Assembly: GCF_002116905.1 (NCBI RefSeq)
Contig: NZ_CP015118.1
Coordinates: 4,588,001 to 4,652,000, forward strand
DNA from: Piscinibacter gummiphilus
Lineage (GTDB): Bacteria > Pseudomonadota > Gammaproteobacteria > Burkholderiales > Burkholderiaceae_C
DNA length: 64,000 nucleotides
Direction: 5' to 3'
The translations under genes and the position numbers were made by a program. Below are positions 16,119 to 24,448 of the stretch, piece after piece. The notes under the pieces were generated by a model. That model did not search any database and was not told the DNA's origin. It worked only from the letters and a program-made list of their open reading frames with translations. Positions within the stretch are counted from its first letter, which is position 1. Each line of letters begins with the position of its first letter.

Positions 16119-17393
16119 TCAGTACCGGCCCGTGGCGCCCGCCACCTTCAGGTACAGGCGTGCGCACCACGCGACCCAGCGGCGGCGCAGCATGCCCTGC
16201 ACGCCGGTGGGGTACGCGCGTTTCGACGGGTCGATGGCGCTCGACGCGGCCACGGCGCGGTCGAAGGCCTCGGCGAGCGACCGGGTGAACGCCGCGTCGC
16301 GCACCACCACGTTGGCCTCCAGGTTCAGCAGCAGCGACAGCGGGTCGATGTTGGAGCTGCCCACGGTGGCCCATTCGTTGTCGACGAGCGCCACCTTCGC
16401 GTGCAGGAAGGCCGGTGTGTATTCGTAGATATGGACCCCCTCGGCGAGCATCTCGTCGTACAGCGCGCGCGCGGCCAGCGCCGCGATGCGGTAGTCCACC
16501 TTGCCCTGCAGCAGCAGCCGCACGTGCACGCCGCGGCGCGCGGCCTGGCGCAACACGCGGCGGAAGGCGCGGCCCGGGTAGAAGTACGGAGAGACGATGT
16601 CCACGCGTTCACGCGCCTTGCGGATCGCGTCGATGTAGCTGCGTTCGATGGCACGGCGGCGGCGCAGGTTGTCGCGCAGCACGAAGGCCGCGCGCACCGG
16701 CGGCAGGCCGGCCACGTCGGGCCCCGTGCCGGGCGGCGCCATGCGCAGGCGCTTCATCAGGCGGCGGGCCCGGGCCACCGGCTCCGCGCCGCGGGCGAGG
16801 GTCGCCAGCTCGCGGCCGAAGTGACTGCCGAGCACCGCGCGGTGGTACAGCGCCCGCACGGCCTGCTCGATCGGGGCGACGATGGGGCCCTTCATGCGCA
16901 CCGCGAAGTCGAGGCGCGGCGCTTCGCTCCAGCCGTGCACCTGGTCGTAGCGGTCGTCGAGGAGGTTCACGCCGCCGACGAACGCGACGTTGCCGTCGAC
17001 CACGCACAGCTTCTGGTGCAGGCGGCGCAGCTGGCCGGGCTGGAACCAGCTCCACCAGCGGTCGAGTGGACGGAACACCGCGATGTGGACGCCGGCCGTG
17101 GCCAGCGCCTCACGCAGCACGGGCATGTCGACACGGCAACCGAAACCGTCGAGCAGCACGCGCACACTGACCCCTCGCCGCGCGGCATCGGCCAGCGCGC
17201 GCGTGACCTCCTTCACCAGGCCCTCGTCGGTGTAGATGTAGGTGGCGAGCCAGATCTCCCGGCGCGCCGATGCGATGGCCTGCACCATCGCCGGGAAGAG
17301 TTCGTCGCCGCCCTGCAGCAGCCGGGCCTCGTTGCCGCCACTGTACTGGGCGCGGACGGCAGCGCGGGTGAGGGCCGTGTCGGCGGACCTCAT
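16119..17393 (-). CDS. clsB: cardiolipin synthase B-type phospholipase D
   Basis: A 424-residue protein with two HKD motifs: RLHQKLCVVDGNVAFVGGVN and FLHAKVALVDNEWATVGSSN, the paired active sites of the PLD superfamily. It lacks the N-terminal membrane helices of ClsA, matching ClsB. It makes cardiolipin from phosphatidylglycerol and a second phospholipid at the inner membrane. The ATG at 17393 overlaps the ybhP-like stop by four bases, as in the E. coli ybhP-clsB pair, which supports the assignment. Confidence 0.9.
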   Translation of the reverse strand: MRSADTALTRAAVRAQYSGGNEARLLQGGDELFPAMVQAIASARREIWLATYIYTDEGLVKEVTRALADAARRGVSVRVLLDGFGCRVDMPVLREALATAGVHIAVFRPLDRWWSWFQPGQLRRLHQKLCVVDGNVAFVGGVNLLDDRYDQVHGWSEAPRLDFAVRMKGPIVAPIEQAVRALYHRAVLGSHFGRELATLARGAEPVARARRLMKRLRMAPPGTGPDVAGLPPVRAAFVLRDNLRRRRAIERSYIDAIRKARERVDIVSPYFYPGRAFRRVLRQAARRGVHVRLLLQGKVDYRIAALAARALYDEMLAEGVHIYEYTPAFLHAKVALVDNEWATVGSSNIDPLSLLLNLEANVVVRDAAFTRSLAEAFDRAVAASSAIDPSKRAYPTGVQGMLRRRWVAWCARLYLKVAGATGRY

Positions 17394-18190
17394 CCGGCGT
17401 CCAGGGCCAGTTCCGCCACCAGCGGCAGGTGGTCCGACATGCGCGCCCAACTCGGTCCCCGCGGCACGTGGGTGCCGATGCAGTGCAGGCCGCGCGTGTA
17501 GATGCGGTCGAGCGAGAAGAGCGGCATGCGCGACGGGAACGTGCGTGCTGCCGCCCCGCCTTCGAGTTGCGCGCGCCGCAGCCCCGTGGCCTTCATCGGC
17601 GCGCCGAGCCGCTCGCCCCAGTCGTTGAAGTCGCCCGCGACGATCAGGCATTCGTCCTTCGGGATGTGCTGCTGGATGAACGCCGCGATGCGCTCGACCT
17701 GCCGCACGCGGCTCGAGTGCATCAGCCCGAGGTGGGCCACGATGGCATGCACCGGCGTGCCGTTCCAGTCGAGCCGCACGTGAAGCAGGCCGCGCTGCTC
17801 GAAGCGGTGGTCCGACACGTCGTGGTGTCCGGGGTCGCCCACCATCGGCCAGCGCGACAGCAGCGCGTTGCCGTGTTCGCCCTCGGGCGTGATGGCGTTC
17901 GTGCGGTAGGCCACCTGGTAGCCGTCGGGTGCCAGGTAGTCGCCCTGCGAAGCCTTCGGCCAGCCGCGGTGCGGGTCCGGGAACGCGCGGGCCTCGCGGT
18001 GGTTGAAGTTGCGCACCTCCTGCAGGCACACGAGGTCGGCGTCGAGCGCCTCGATGCCCAGCACGAGGTTGTGGATCTCGAGCCGCTTCTGCGGTCCGAC
18101 CCCGCGCACGCCCTTGTGGATGTTGTAGGTCGCGACCCGCAGCACGTCGGCGGCGTGGGTGGTGCTCTTGGGGAAGCGGAGCGGGTTCAT
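17390..18190 (-). CDS. ybhP: endonuclease/exonuclease/phosphatase family protein (YbhP-like)
   Basis: A 266-residue EEP-fold enzyme. Metal and catalytic motifs are visible: RVATYNIHKGVRG, VCLQEVRNF (Glu), IVAGDFNDWGERL (Asp, Asn) and the C-terminal ARMSDHLPLVAELA (Asp-His). The substrate is unknown, since the fold cuts phosphodiesters in nucleic acids or lipids. Its place directly before clsB, with translational overlap, suggests a link to phospholipid handling. It lies six bases after nudB. Confidence 0.88.
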   Translation of the reverse strand: MNPLRFPKSTTHAADVLRVATYNIHKGVRGVGPQKRLEIHNLVLGIEALDADLVCLQEVRNFNHREARAFPDPHRGWPKASQGDYLAPDGYQVAYRTNAITPEGEHGNALLSRWPMVGDPGHHDVSDHRFEQRGLLHVRLDWNGTPVHAIVAHLGLMHSSRVRQVERIAAFIQQHIPKDECLIVAGDFNDWGERLGAPMKATGLRRAQLEGGAAARTFPSRMPLFSLDRIYTRGLHCIGTHVPRGPSWARMSDHLPLVAELALDAG

Positions 18191-18196
18191 GCGGAC

Positions 18197-18679
18197 TCAG
18201 TCGAAAAAGCGCGGCAGTTGCAGGATGGCCTCGGCGTTCGACGGCGAGAAGCAGCGGTCCGCCGCCTCGCGCCACGGCAGCCATTCGAAGCGGGTGTGTT
18301 CGCGCGGCGCGAGCACGACGGGCGTGCCCTCCGGCACCCGCAGGCCGAACACATGTTCGGTGTTGTGCGTGACACCCGGTGCATACCGGTGCCGCCACAC
18401 GGGGTAGATCTCGTAGACGTTCCGGATGGCCCAGTCGCGCAGGTTCGTGTCGGGCACGGCAGGCGAGCCGATGTGGATGCCCGTCTCCTCGCCCACCTCG
18501 CGCACGGCGGTGTCGCGCGGGTCCTCGCCGAGGGTGTCCTTCGAGCCGGTCACGCTCTGCCAGAACCCCGCGTTCGCCGCCCGTTCCATCACGAGCACCC
18601 GCCAGGCCGTGTCGTGGATCACGACCAGCACGGACTCGGGGATCTTCGGGGGACGGGGTGACGGCTCGGGCGTGGACAT
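18197..18679 (-). CDS. nudB: dihydroneopterin triphosphate diphosphatase (Nudix)
   Basis: A 160-residue Nudix hydrolase. The Nudix box runs from GSKDTLGED to AVREVGEETGI, with the REVGEE metal-binding core, and is preceded by GFWQSVTGS as in NudB. It removes pyrophosphate from dihydroneopterin triphosphate in folate synthesis. The ATG at 18679 (MSTPEPSPRPPK) suits the family. It heads the nudB-ybhP-clsB operon, which in related bacteria usually follows aspS directly. Confidence 0.88.
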   Translation of the reverse strand: MSTPEPSPRPPKIPESVLVVIHDTAWRVLVMERAANAGFWQSVTGSKDTLGEDPRDTAVREVGEETGIHIGSPAVPDTNLRDWAIRNVYEIYPVWRHRYAPGVTHNTEHVFGLRVPEGTPVVLAPREHTRFEWLPWREAADRCFSPSNAEAILQLPRFFD

Positions 18680-18785
18680 GACCCCAAGGATAACGAACCG
18701 GCGCACGGCCCGTGGACCGCGAATTCGTTCCACGGTCGTGCGTTTCGAAATGTGACAGCAATGCGACGCAGTGCCGGAATTCTCG

Positions 18786-18800
18786 AATTAGGGGGGTGAT
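18786..18800. promoter_or_regulatory. AATTAGGGGGGTGAT element upstream of ABC binding-protein gene
   Basis: An A/T-flanked run of six G lies about 64 bases before the start at 18864, in a 184-base divergent intergenic region shared with nudB. A similar mixed C/G element occurs at 61001-61026 before another gene. Possibly an activator site; the binding protein is unknown. Confidence 0.3.
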
Positions 18801-18863
18801 GACGCACCCAAGCCACACGGCTTGCCGCAAAAATGCACCTTCGTTCAAAAGTGGAAGCCGTAC

Positions 18864-20003
18864 ATGTCCCCTGTCTTCGACCGCTCCCGACGCCATGCCC
18901 TCCAGTCCCTCGCCGCCGCCGCAGGCGCCGCGACCGGGTTCCCTGCCCTCGCCCAGGACAACGAGATCCGCATCGGGCAGAGCATCCACCTGACCGGCCC
19001 CATGGCGGCCACCACGAGCCAGTCCCTCAAGGGCCAGGCCCTCGCGCTCGACGAGGTGAACCGCGCCGGCGGTGTCAACGGCCGCCCGGTCAAGCTGATC
19101 CAGCTCGACGACCAGTACGACGCGCAGCGCTGCGTCGCCAACGTCAAGTCGCTGATCGACACGCACAAGGTCTCCGCGCTGTTCGGCCTCGCCAACAGCC
19201 AGGCCATCGGCGCCACCCTCCCGCTGCTGGCCGAGCGGAAGATGCCGTTGATCGGCATCTACTCCGGCTCGCCGGCGCTGCGCGTGCAGCAGCACCCCTG
19301 CCTCTTCACCACCGCGGCCAGCTTCCGCGACGAGGTGGTGCAGATGGTGCGCAACCTCGTCGCCGTGCAGCAGGCCGACCTCGGCGTGGTGTACCTCGAC
19401 AACCCGTTCGGCCAGCTGATGCTGCCGGTGGCCGAACAGGTCATCCAGGAGCACGGTGCCACGCTGGTCGGCAAGCAGGCGCTCGAGGCCACGGGCGCCA
19501 ACGCCGCCGAGGTCTCGAAGGCGCTCGCGGCCAACCGGCCCAAGGCCGTGCTGCTGATGGCTTTCGGTCCGTCGACGGTGGCGTTCGTGAAGGCGGCCCG
19601 CAAGCTGATCGGCGTGCCCATCTACGCGCTGTCGATCACCAACGTGGCCGCGCTGCTGCAGGCCATGGGCGAGGATGCCCGGGGCCTCGCCATCACGCAG
19701 ACCGTGCCATACCCGTGGCGCGAGACGAGCGGCATCACGCGCGACTTCAACACCGCCGCGCGGCGTGAACAGTTGCCGGTCACGTACGAGGCCATGCTGG
19801 GCTACGTCAACGCGCGCGTGCTGGTCGAGGGCCTCAAGCGCTCCGGCAAGGCGCCCACGCCCGAGGCCGTGATCCGCGGCTTCGAGAGCATGAGCAAGGT
19901 CGACCTGGGCGGCTACGAGGTCTCGTACGGCCCGAAGAAGCACCACGGCAGCGCCTTCGTCGAGATCACCATCGTGGGCCCGGACGGAAAATTCATCCGC
20001 TGA
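18864..20003 (+). CDS. ABC transporter substrate-binding protein (branched-chain amino acid type)
   Basis: A 379-residue periplasmic binding protein of the LivK-like type I fold. The signal (FDRSRRHALQSLAAAAGAAT, ending FPALA-QD) has a twin-arginine-like pattern. The binding-domain start IRIGQSIHLTGPMAATTSQS and the region LDDQYDAQRCVANVKSLID are typical. The ATG at 18864 is preferred over an upstream start at 18822 because it begins the signal peptide. No permease or ATPase gene adjoins, so it is an orphan receptor that may serve a distant transporter or sensor. The ligand is unknown. The chemotaxis receptor gene follows on the same strand. Confidence 0.85.
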   Translation: MSPVFDRSRRHALQSLAAAAGAATGFPALAQDNEIRIGQSIHLTGPMAATTSQSLKGQALALDEVNRAGGVNGRPVKLIQLDDQYDAQRCVANVKSLIDTHKVSALFGLANSQAIGATLPLLAERKMPLIGIYSGSPALRVQQHPCLFTTAASFRDEVVQMVRNLVAVQQADLGVVYLDNPFGQLMLPVAEQVIQEHGATLVGKQALEATGANAAEVSKALAANRPKAVLLMAFGPSTVAFVKAARKLIGVPIYALSITNVAALLQAMGEDARGLAITQTVPYPWRETSGITRDFNTAARREQLPVTYEAMLGYVNARVLVEGLKRSGKAPTPEAVIRGFESMSKVDLGGYEVSYGPKKHHGSAFVEITIVGPDGKFIR

Positions 20004-20105
20004 CCGAGAAATCGTTCCGCACTAGGGTCTGTACCGGTCAAGTCGTGTCACGGATGTGACGACATGTGGAAACGGTCCCGATTCGGGGACCGCCTTGGAG
20101 TCCTC

Positions 20106-21668
20106 ATGTCGAACCGTTTCTCGATCCGGCGCGCGCTGGCCGCTGCCGTCCTGCTGCTCTCCCTGCTCTTCGGCGCAGGCACCCTGACGAGCATCTGGGC
20201 GCTGCGCGACAGCAACCAGGCGCTGTCCGACGTGAACGGCGAGATCCGCATCGCGCTGTCGATGTCGGACTCGCTCAACCACCTGCGCACGGCGCGCGTG
20301 TGGCTCGTGCAGGCGTCCACCTACACCACCTCCGGCATGATGGCCGAGGCCGACAAGGCCGTGTCGACCGCGGCCGAGAAGGTCCAGCTGTCGCGCAAGG
20401 CCTTCGCCGACTACCAGGCGCTGAAGAAGGGAACGGCGGAGCAGGCGCTCGCCGACGCGGCAGCCAAGCACTACGAGGCCTACGTCACCGAGGGCATCGA
20501 ACCGCTCGTGAAGGCACTGAAGGCCAACGACGCGATGGCCTACCTGCGCACGCTCAAGACCAGCACGCAGCAGCTCGACCACACCTTCGAGGACGCGCTC
20601 ACGCAGGCCATCGAGTTCCGCGAGAAGCAGGCGCTCGCGAAGAATGAAAGCACCCAGCGCGCGTTCCAGACGAGCCTCGTGCTGCTGCTCGCGCTGGCCG
20701 GCGTCTTCGCCCTGGCCGCGTTCGCCATCTGGCGTGTCGCGACGGCCTCCGTCGTGCGCCCGCTGCACAGCGCGGCCACCCACCTGCGCCTCGTGGCCGG
20801 CGGCGACCTGTCCCACGCCGCCCCGGCCCACGTGCGCGGCGAACCCGACGAGGTCGCGCAGATGATCGACGGCCTGGCCGCCATGCAGCACCACCTGCGC
20901 GACACCGTCTCCGCGATCCGCGAGTCGGCCGACCAGGTGGGCACCGCCACGCTCGAGATCGCCCAGGGCAACCAGGACCTGTCCGTGCGCACCGAGGAAC
21001 AGGCCGCGAACCTGCAGCGCACCGCCTCGTCGATGGACCAGATGGCCGCCACCGTGGGCCAGACCGCGCAGACCGCCCAGCAGGCCACGCACCTCGCGGC
21101 GTCGGCCTCCGAAGTCGCCACGAAGGGCGAGGCGATGGTGGGCGAGGTGATCGCGACGATGGGCAACATCCACGCGTCGAGCGCCCGCATCGGCGAGATC
21201 ACGTCGGTGATCGACGGCATCTCGTTCCAGACCAACATCCTCGCGCTGAACGCCGCGGTGGAAGCCGCGCGCGCCGGCGAACACGGCCGCGGCTTCGCGG
21301 TGGTGGCGGCCGAGGTGCGCACGCTCGCGCAGCGCAGCGCCTCGGCGGCGAAGGAGATCAAGACGCTGATCGCCGACTCGGCCGGCAAGGTGGACCACGG
21401 CGTGCGCTGCGTCAACGACACCGGCGAGACGATGAAGGAGATCCTCGCGCAAGTGGCCCGCGTGTCGCAGCTGATCGGCGAGATCCACGCGGCCACCTCG
21501 GAGCAGGACTCGGGCCTCGGCGAGGTGAGCCAGGCCGTGAGCCGCATCGACCAGGCCACGCAGCAGAACGCCGCGCTGGTGGAGGAAGGCGCGGCCGCGG
21601 CCGAGAGCCTCAAGCAGCAGGCGCAGCGGCTGACCCAGGCGGTGCGCACGTTCCAGCTGGGCCGCTGA
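20106..21668 (+). CDS. methyl-accepting chemotaxis protein
   Basis: A 520-residue receptor. Membrane segment 1 lies at residues ~10-30, followed by a four-helix-bundle-type periplasmic domain with Ala-rich helices, membrane segment 2 (VLLLLALAGVFALAAFAIW near 200), a HAMP domain, and the cytoplasmic signalling domain. The conserved hairpin tip is NAAVEAARAGEHGRGFAVVA. It senses a small molecule and controls CheA. The ATG at 20106 begins MSNRFSIRRALA. The upstream binding-protein gene may provide a ligand-bound partner; that is inference. Confidence 0.93.
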   Translation: MSNRFSIRRALAAAVLLLSLLFGAGTLTSIWALRDSNQALSDVNGEIRIALSMSDSLNHLRTARVWLVQASTYTTSGMMAEADKAVSTAAEKVQLSRKAFADYQALKKGTAEQALADAAAKHYEAYVTEGIEPLVKALKANDAMAYLRTLKTSTQQLDHTFEDALTQAIEFREKQALAKNESTQRAFQTSLVLLLALAGVFALAAFAIWRVATASVVRPLHSAATHLRLVAGGDLSHAAPAHVRGEPDEVAQMIDGLAAMQHHLRDTVSAIRESADQVGTATLEIAQGNQDLSVRTEEQAANLQRTASSMDQMAATVGQTAQTAQQATHLAASASEVATKGEAMVGEVIATMGNIHASSARIGEITSVIDGISFQTNILALNAAVEAARAGEHGRGFAVVAAEVRTLAQRSASAAKEIKTLIADSAGKVDHGVRCVNDTGETMKEILAQVARVSQLIGEIHAATSEQDSGLGEVSQAVSRIDQATQQNAALVEEGAAAAESLKQQAQRLTQAVRTFQLGR

Positions 21669-21693
21669 CCCGGTCCTGCGCCAGAATGGGCGC

Positions 21694-22503
21694 ATGGCCG
21701 CGCCCGCTCCCATTCACCACGCCCGAGTCCTCGGTTCGCCATGGCCGGGCGTGTTCGTCACCGAGATCGACAGCGGGCGCCACTTCGGCCGGCACTGGCA
21801 CACCACGCACGGTCTCGGCCTGCTCGATGCCGGCGCCCAGCGGTCGGCGAGCGGCGTGGGCCGTGTCGACGCGTTCGCCGGCGACCTGATCGCCACGAAC
21901 CCCGGCGAGGTTCACGACGGCCAGCCCCTCGGCGGGCCCTCGCGCCGCTGGCGCATGGTCTACCTCGATGCCGGCGCGATGGCCGCGTGGGACGGCCTCG
22001 GCGTGGACCGGGACGTGACCCGGCCGGTGTTCCACGACCCCGCACTGCGCGCCCGGCTCGGACGCCTGTTCGCGCGGCTGGACGCGTGGGCCGGCGGACA
22101 GGGGGACCGCCTCGCGTGCGACGAATCGCTGGCCGAGGTGGTGGCGGGCCTGGCACCGCACGGATTGACGATGGCGCCACGGGAGGTGTCGGCCGACGTC
22201 CGGCGCGTGCACGAGCGGCTGGCGGATGTGTCCGGGGAAGATCCGTCCCTCGCCGAACTGGCAGCCCTCGCGGGCCTGGGTCCGTTCCAGCTGCTGCGCC
22301 GGTTCCAGAAGGTGTACGGAGCGCCGCCCCATGCGTGGCGGCTCGCCTGCCGGGCCGAACAGGCCCGTCAGTGGATCCGCGCGGGGATGCCCCTCGCGGA
22401 GGCGGCGGCCCAGGCCGGCTTCGCCGACCAGAGCCACCTGACGCGGGTGTTCTCGCGCCAGTTCGGGTTCACGCCGGGCGCGTGGCGACGCGCCGTGGCG
22501 TGA
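21694..22503 (+). CDS. AraC family transcriptional regulator
   Basis: A 269-residue regulator with an N-terminal cupin-like sensing domain (FGRHWHTTHGLGLLDAG, DLIATNPGEVHDGQP). The C-terminal double helix-turn-helix is PSLAELAALAGLGPFQLLRR and then PLAEAAAQAGFADQSHLTRV with the signature FSRQFGFTPGAWRR. Members often regulate a neighbouring exporter or degradation gene. It lies 25 bases after the chemotaxis receptor on the same strand but has no obvious target beside it. Confidence 0.9.
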   Translation: MAAPAPIHHARVLGSPWPGVFVTEIDSGRHFGRHWHTTHGLGLLDAGAQRSASGVGRVDAFAGDLIATNPGEVHDGQPLGGPSRRWRMVYLDAGAMAAWDGLGVDRDVTRPVFHDPALRARLGRLFARLDAWAGGQGDRLACDESLAEVVAGLAPHGLTMAPREVSADVRRVHERLADVSGEDPSLAELAALAGLGPFQLLRRFQKVYGAPPHAWRLACRAEQARQWIRAGMPLAEAAAQAGFADQSHLTRVFSRQFGFTPGAWRRAVA

Positions 22504-22518
22504 CCCCCTGCCGGACGC

Positions 22519-22815
22519 TCAGGGCGCCGACGCGGCCTTCGCCTTGGGCTTCGGCTTCGGCTTGCCCGCGGGGTCGTAGACACCGCCCGAGTAGTCCTGG
22601 TTCTTGGCCGCGGCCTCGGCCTCGGGGCGGCGGGCCTCACGGGCCTTGACCCGCTCCGACTTGCGGTCGGCCTTCGCGGGCTTCGGCGGCAGTTGATCGG
22701 CCGTGGGCATCTTGTCGCCGGTGATGGGGGCCGGGGACGACTGGGCCAGGACGGGCTGGGCCACCAGGGCCGCCACTGCGAGGAACAGCGGCGCGAGCGG
22801 GTGCAATGTTTTCAT
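22519..22815 (-). CDS. small secreted basic protein
   Basis: A 98-residue protein with a signal peptide (KTLHPLAPLFLAVAALVAQPVLAQ) and a mature part dominated by Lys, Arg, Ala and Pro (PAKADRKSERVKAREARR, then Pro-Lys repeats near the end). No domain is recognised. The low-complexity basic tail might bind nucleic acid, heparin-like polymers or the cell wall. The start at 22815 gives the signal peptide; sequence further upstream in frame does not look like protein. Confidence 0.65.
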   Translation of the reverse strand: MKTLHPLAPLFLAVAALVAQPVLAQSSPAPITGDKMPTADQLPPKPAKADRKSERVKAREARRPEAEAAAKNQDYSGGVYDPAGKPKPKPKAKAASAP

Positions 22816-22967
22816 GTGAGTCTCCAGGGTTTGCGCGGTGTTCCCGGCGGGACGAAGATGCGCCCCCCGAAACCCGCGTGGAGCATCGTGCCACTGCCCC
22901 GAAATGCCCTCAATTGCCCTTTGGTGCTGGAGGGACACTGCCCACTTGACGGAGGGCGCCCCGCCTG

Positions 22968-23726
22968 TCAGCGGTGTGCAGCGCAGCACGACGACGCCGC
23001 GGCCGCGGGCGCGTGCTCGTACCGGTCGTGGTGGCGCACCCACGCCATGCCTTGCCCCGGCGCCTCGTCCCGCCCCTTCGCGGTCAGGTCCAGCAGGTCG
23101 TACGTGCCCATCATCACCTCGACGCCCCGGCCATACGTCGAGTAGGTGAGGAACACGTCGCCCGTGTCATCCCGCCAGAACGCACTGACCCCGGGCGCCT
23201 CCTCGTGGGGAAACGCCTGCCGCTGGTAGTTGTAGTCGACCTCGCCGCGCACGCGGTCCTCGGGACGGAACGACACGGCGAAATCGAAGTTGAAGTCGTT
23301 GCCCGCCGACGACACCCAGGGAAAACGCCAACCCATGCGTTCGCGGAAGCGCTGGATCTCGGCCAGCGGCGCCCGCGAGACCGCGGTGAACGCCGTGTCG
23401 CGCTGCGCGAGGTGCGGCAGCATGCCCTCGACGTGGTCGGCCATGTACGAGCAGCTGGGGCAGCCCTGGGCCCAGCCCGGGCCGAGCATGAAGTGCTGCA
23501 CCAGCAGCTGGCGGCGGCCCGCGAACAGGTCGCCCAGCGCGCGCGGCCCGTCGGGCGTGTCGAAGACGTAGCGCTTGTCGAGGCGCACCCACGGCAGCGC
23601 GCGGCGCTCGCGGGCGATCTCGTCGCGCATCCGGGTCAGCGCCTTCTCGCGGGCCAGCAGCGCCTTGCGCTGGTCGACCCAGCGGTCCCGGGCGACGACG
23701 GGGTGATCGATGGTGGTGGTGTTCAT
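22968..23726 (-). CDS. DUF899 thioredoxin-like protein
   Basis: A 252-residue DUF899 protein. Typical parts are RKALLAREKALTRMRDEIAR, the predicted thioredoxin-fold strand LLVQHFMLGPGWAQGCPSCS with a CPSC pair, and FPWVSSAGNDFNFDF. The family is cytoplasmic and its function unproven, although the CxxC suggests redox chemistry. A strong AAAGGAG ribosome site precedes the ATG. The tail AASSCCAAH adds extra Cys residues. It is co-transcribed after the beta-propeller gene, 12 bases apart. Confidence 0.9.
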   Translation of the reverse strand: MNTTTIDHPVVARDRWVDQRKALLAREKALTRMRDEIARERRALPWVRLDKRYVFDTPDGPRALGDLFAGRRQLLVQHFMLGPGWAQGCPSCSYMADHVEGMLPHLAQRDTAFTAVSRAPLAEIQRFRERMGWRFPWVSSAGNDFNFDFAVSFRPEDRVRGEVDYNYQRQAFPHEEAPGVSAFWRDDTGDVFLTYSTYGRGVEVMMGTYDLLDLTAKGRDEAPGQGMAWVRHHDRYEHAPAAAASSCCAAHR

Positions 23727-23738
23727 GGTTCGCTCCTT

Positions 23739-24407
23739 TCAGGCCGCGGGGGCCTTGGGACGGCGCACGGCGCGGACCTTGCCGCTGCCCCCGCCGCCGC
23801 AGTAGAAGAGGCCGGCGCCGTCGGACTCCAGGCCGCTGACACCGACCCCCTGGGGCATCGCCAGCCGCTCGAGCACGGTGCCATCCGCCGGATCGATGTG
23901 GCGCAGCTCGCTCTCGTCACCCTCCCACGTGCCGTGCCACAGTTCGCCGTCGACCCAGGTGACACCGGTGACGAACCGGTCGGACTCGATGGTGCGGCGC
24001 ACCGCACCGGTGGCGGGGTCGATCTGGTGGATGCGGCGGTCGCGGTACTGGCCCACCCACAGGCTGCCCTCGGCCCACGTGAGGCCCGAGTCGCCGCCGT
24101 GGCCGGGCGCGGGGATCGAGGCCACCACGGCGCCCGTCGCCGGGTCGATCTTGTCGATGCGTGACTCGGCGATCTGGTACAGGTGCCGGCCGTCGAAGGC
24201 GGTGCCGGCATCGCACGCGTGGTCCAGCGTGCGCACGGTGTCGCCGCTCGCGGGATCGAGGGCGATCAGCGTGGCGCCGGTGGCGGCCCACACGTGGCGG
24301 CCGTCGTGGGTGACGCCGTGGACCTTGCCGTCCTCGGCGAAGGGACCGTACTCGCGCACGATCTCGGCGGGGCGCACGGCGGCGCGTTCTTTCGTTCGGA
24401 TGTTCAT
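23739..24407 (-). CDS. beta-propeller (Vgb/SMP-30-like) protein
   Basis: A 222-residue cytoplasmic protein of about five repeated blades, each built on a pattern such as GRHVWAATGATLIALDPASG and GSLWVGQYRDRRIHQIDPAT. This matches virginiamycin-B-lyase or PQQ-like propellers, but no catalytic residues of a named enzyme are evident. An AAGGAG ribosome site precedes the ATG at 24407. It is followed by the DUF899 gene and preceded by an HTH regulator gene on the same strand, so the three probably form one operon. Confidence 0.75.
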   Translation of the reverse strand: MNIRTKERAAVRPAEIVREYGPFAEDGKVHGVTHDGRHVWAATGATLIALDPASGDTVRTLDHACDAGTAFDGRHLYQIAESRIDKIDPATGAVVASIPAPGHGGDSGLTWAEGSLWVGQYRDRRIHQIDPATGAVRRTIESDRFVTGVTWVDGELWHGTWEGDESELRHIDPADGTVLERLAMPQGVGVSGLESDGAGLFYCGGGGSGKVRAVRRPKAPAA

Positions 24408-24448
24408 GCGAGGCTCCTTGCTGCGGGTGTCGACCCGGTGAAGTCACT

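Noticed and set aside
16119..19946. Very long open frame continuing past the clsB start through several genes
   Set aside because: High GC removes stop codons in all frames. The coding style, ATGA overlap at 17393 and separate recognisable proteins on both strands show that only the clsB part is real.
20004..20105. Possible terminator after the binding-protein gene
   Set aside because: No stem followed by a T run is present in this gap; most ends in this window also lack clear intrinsic terminators.
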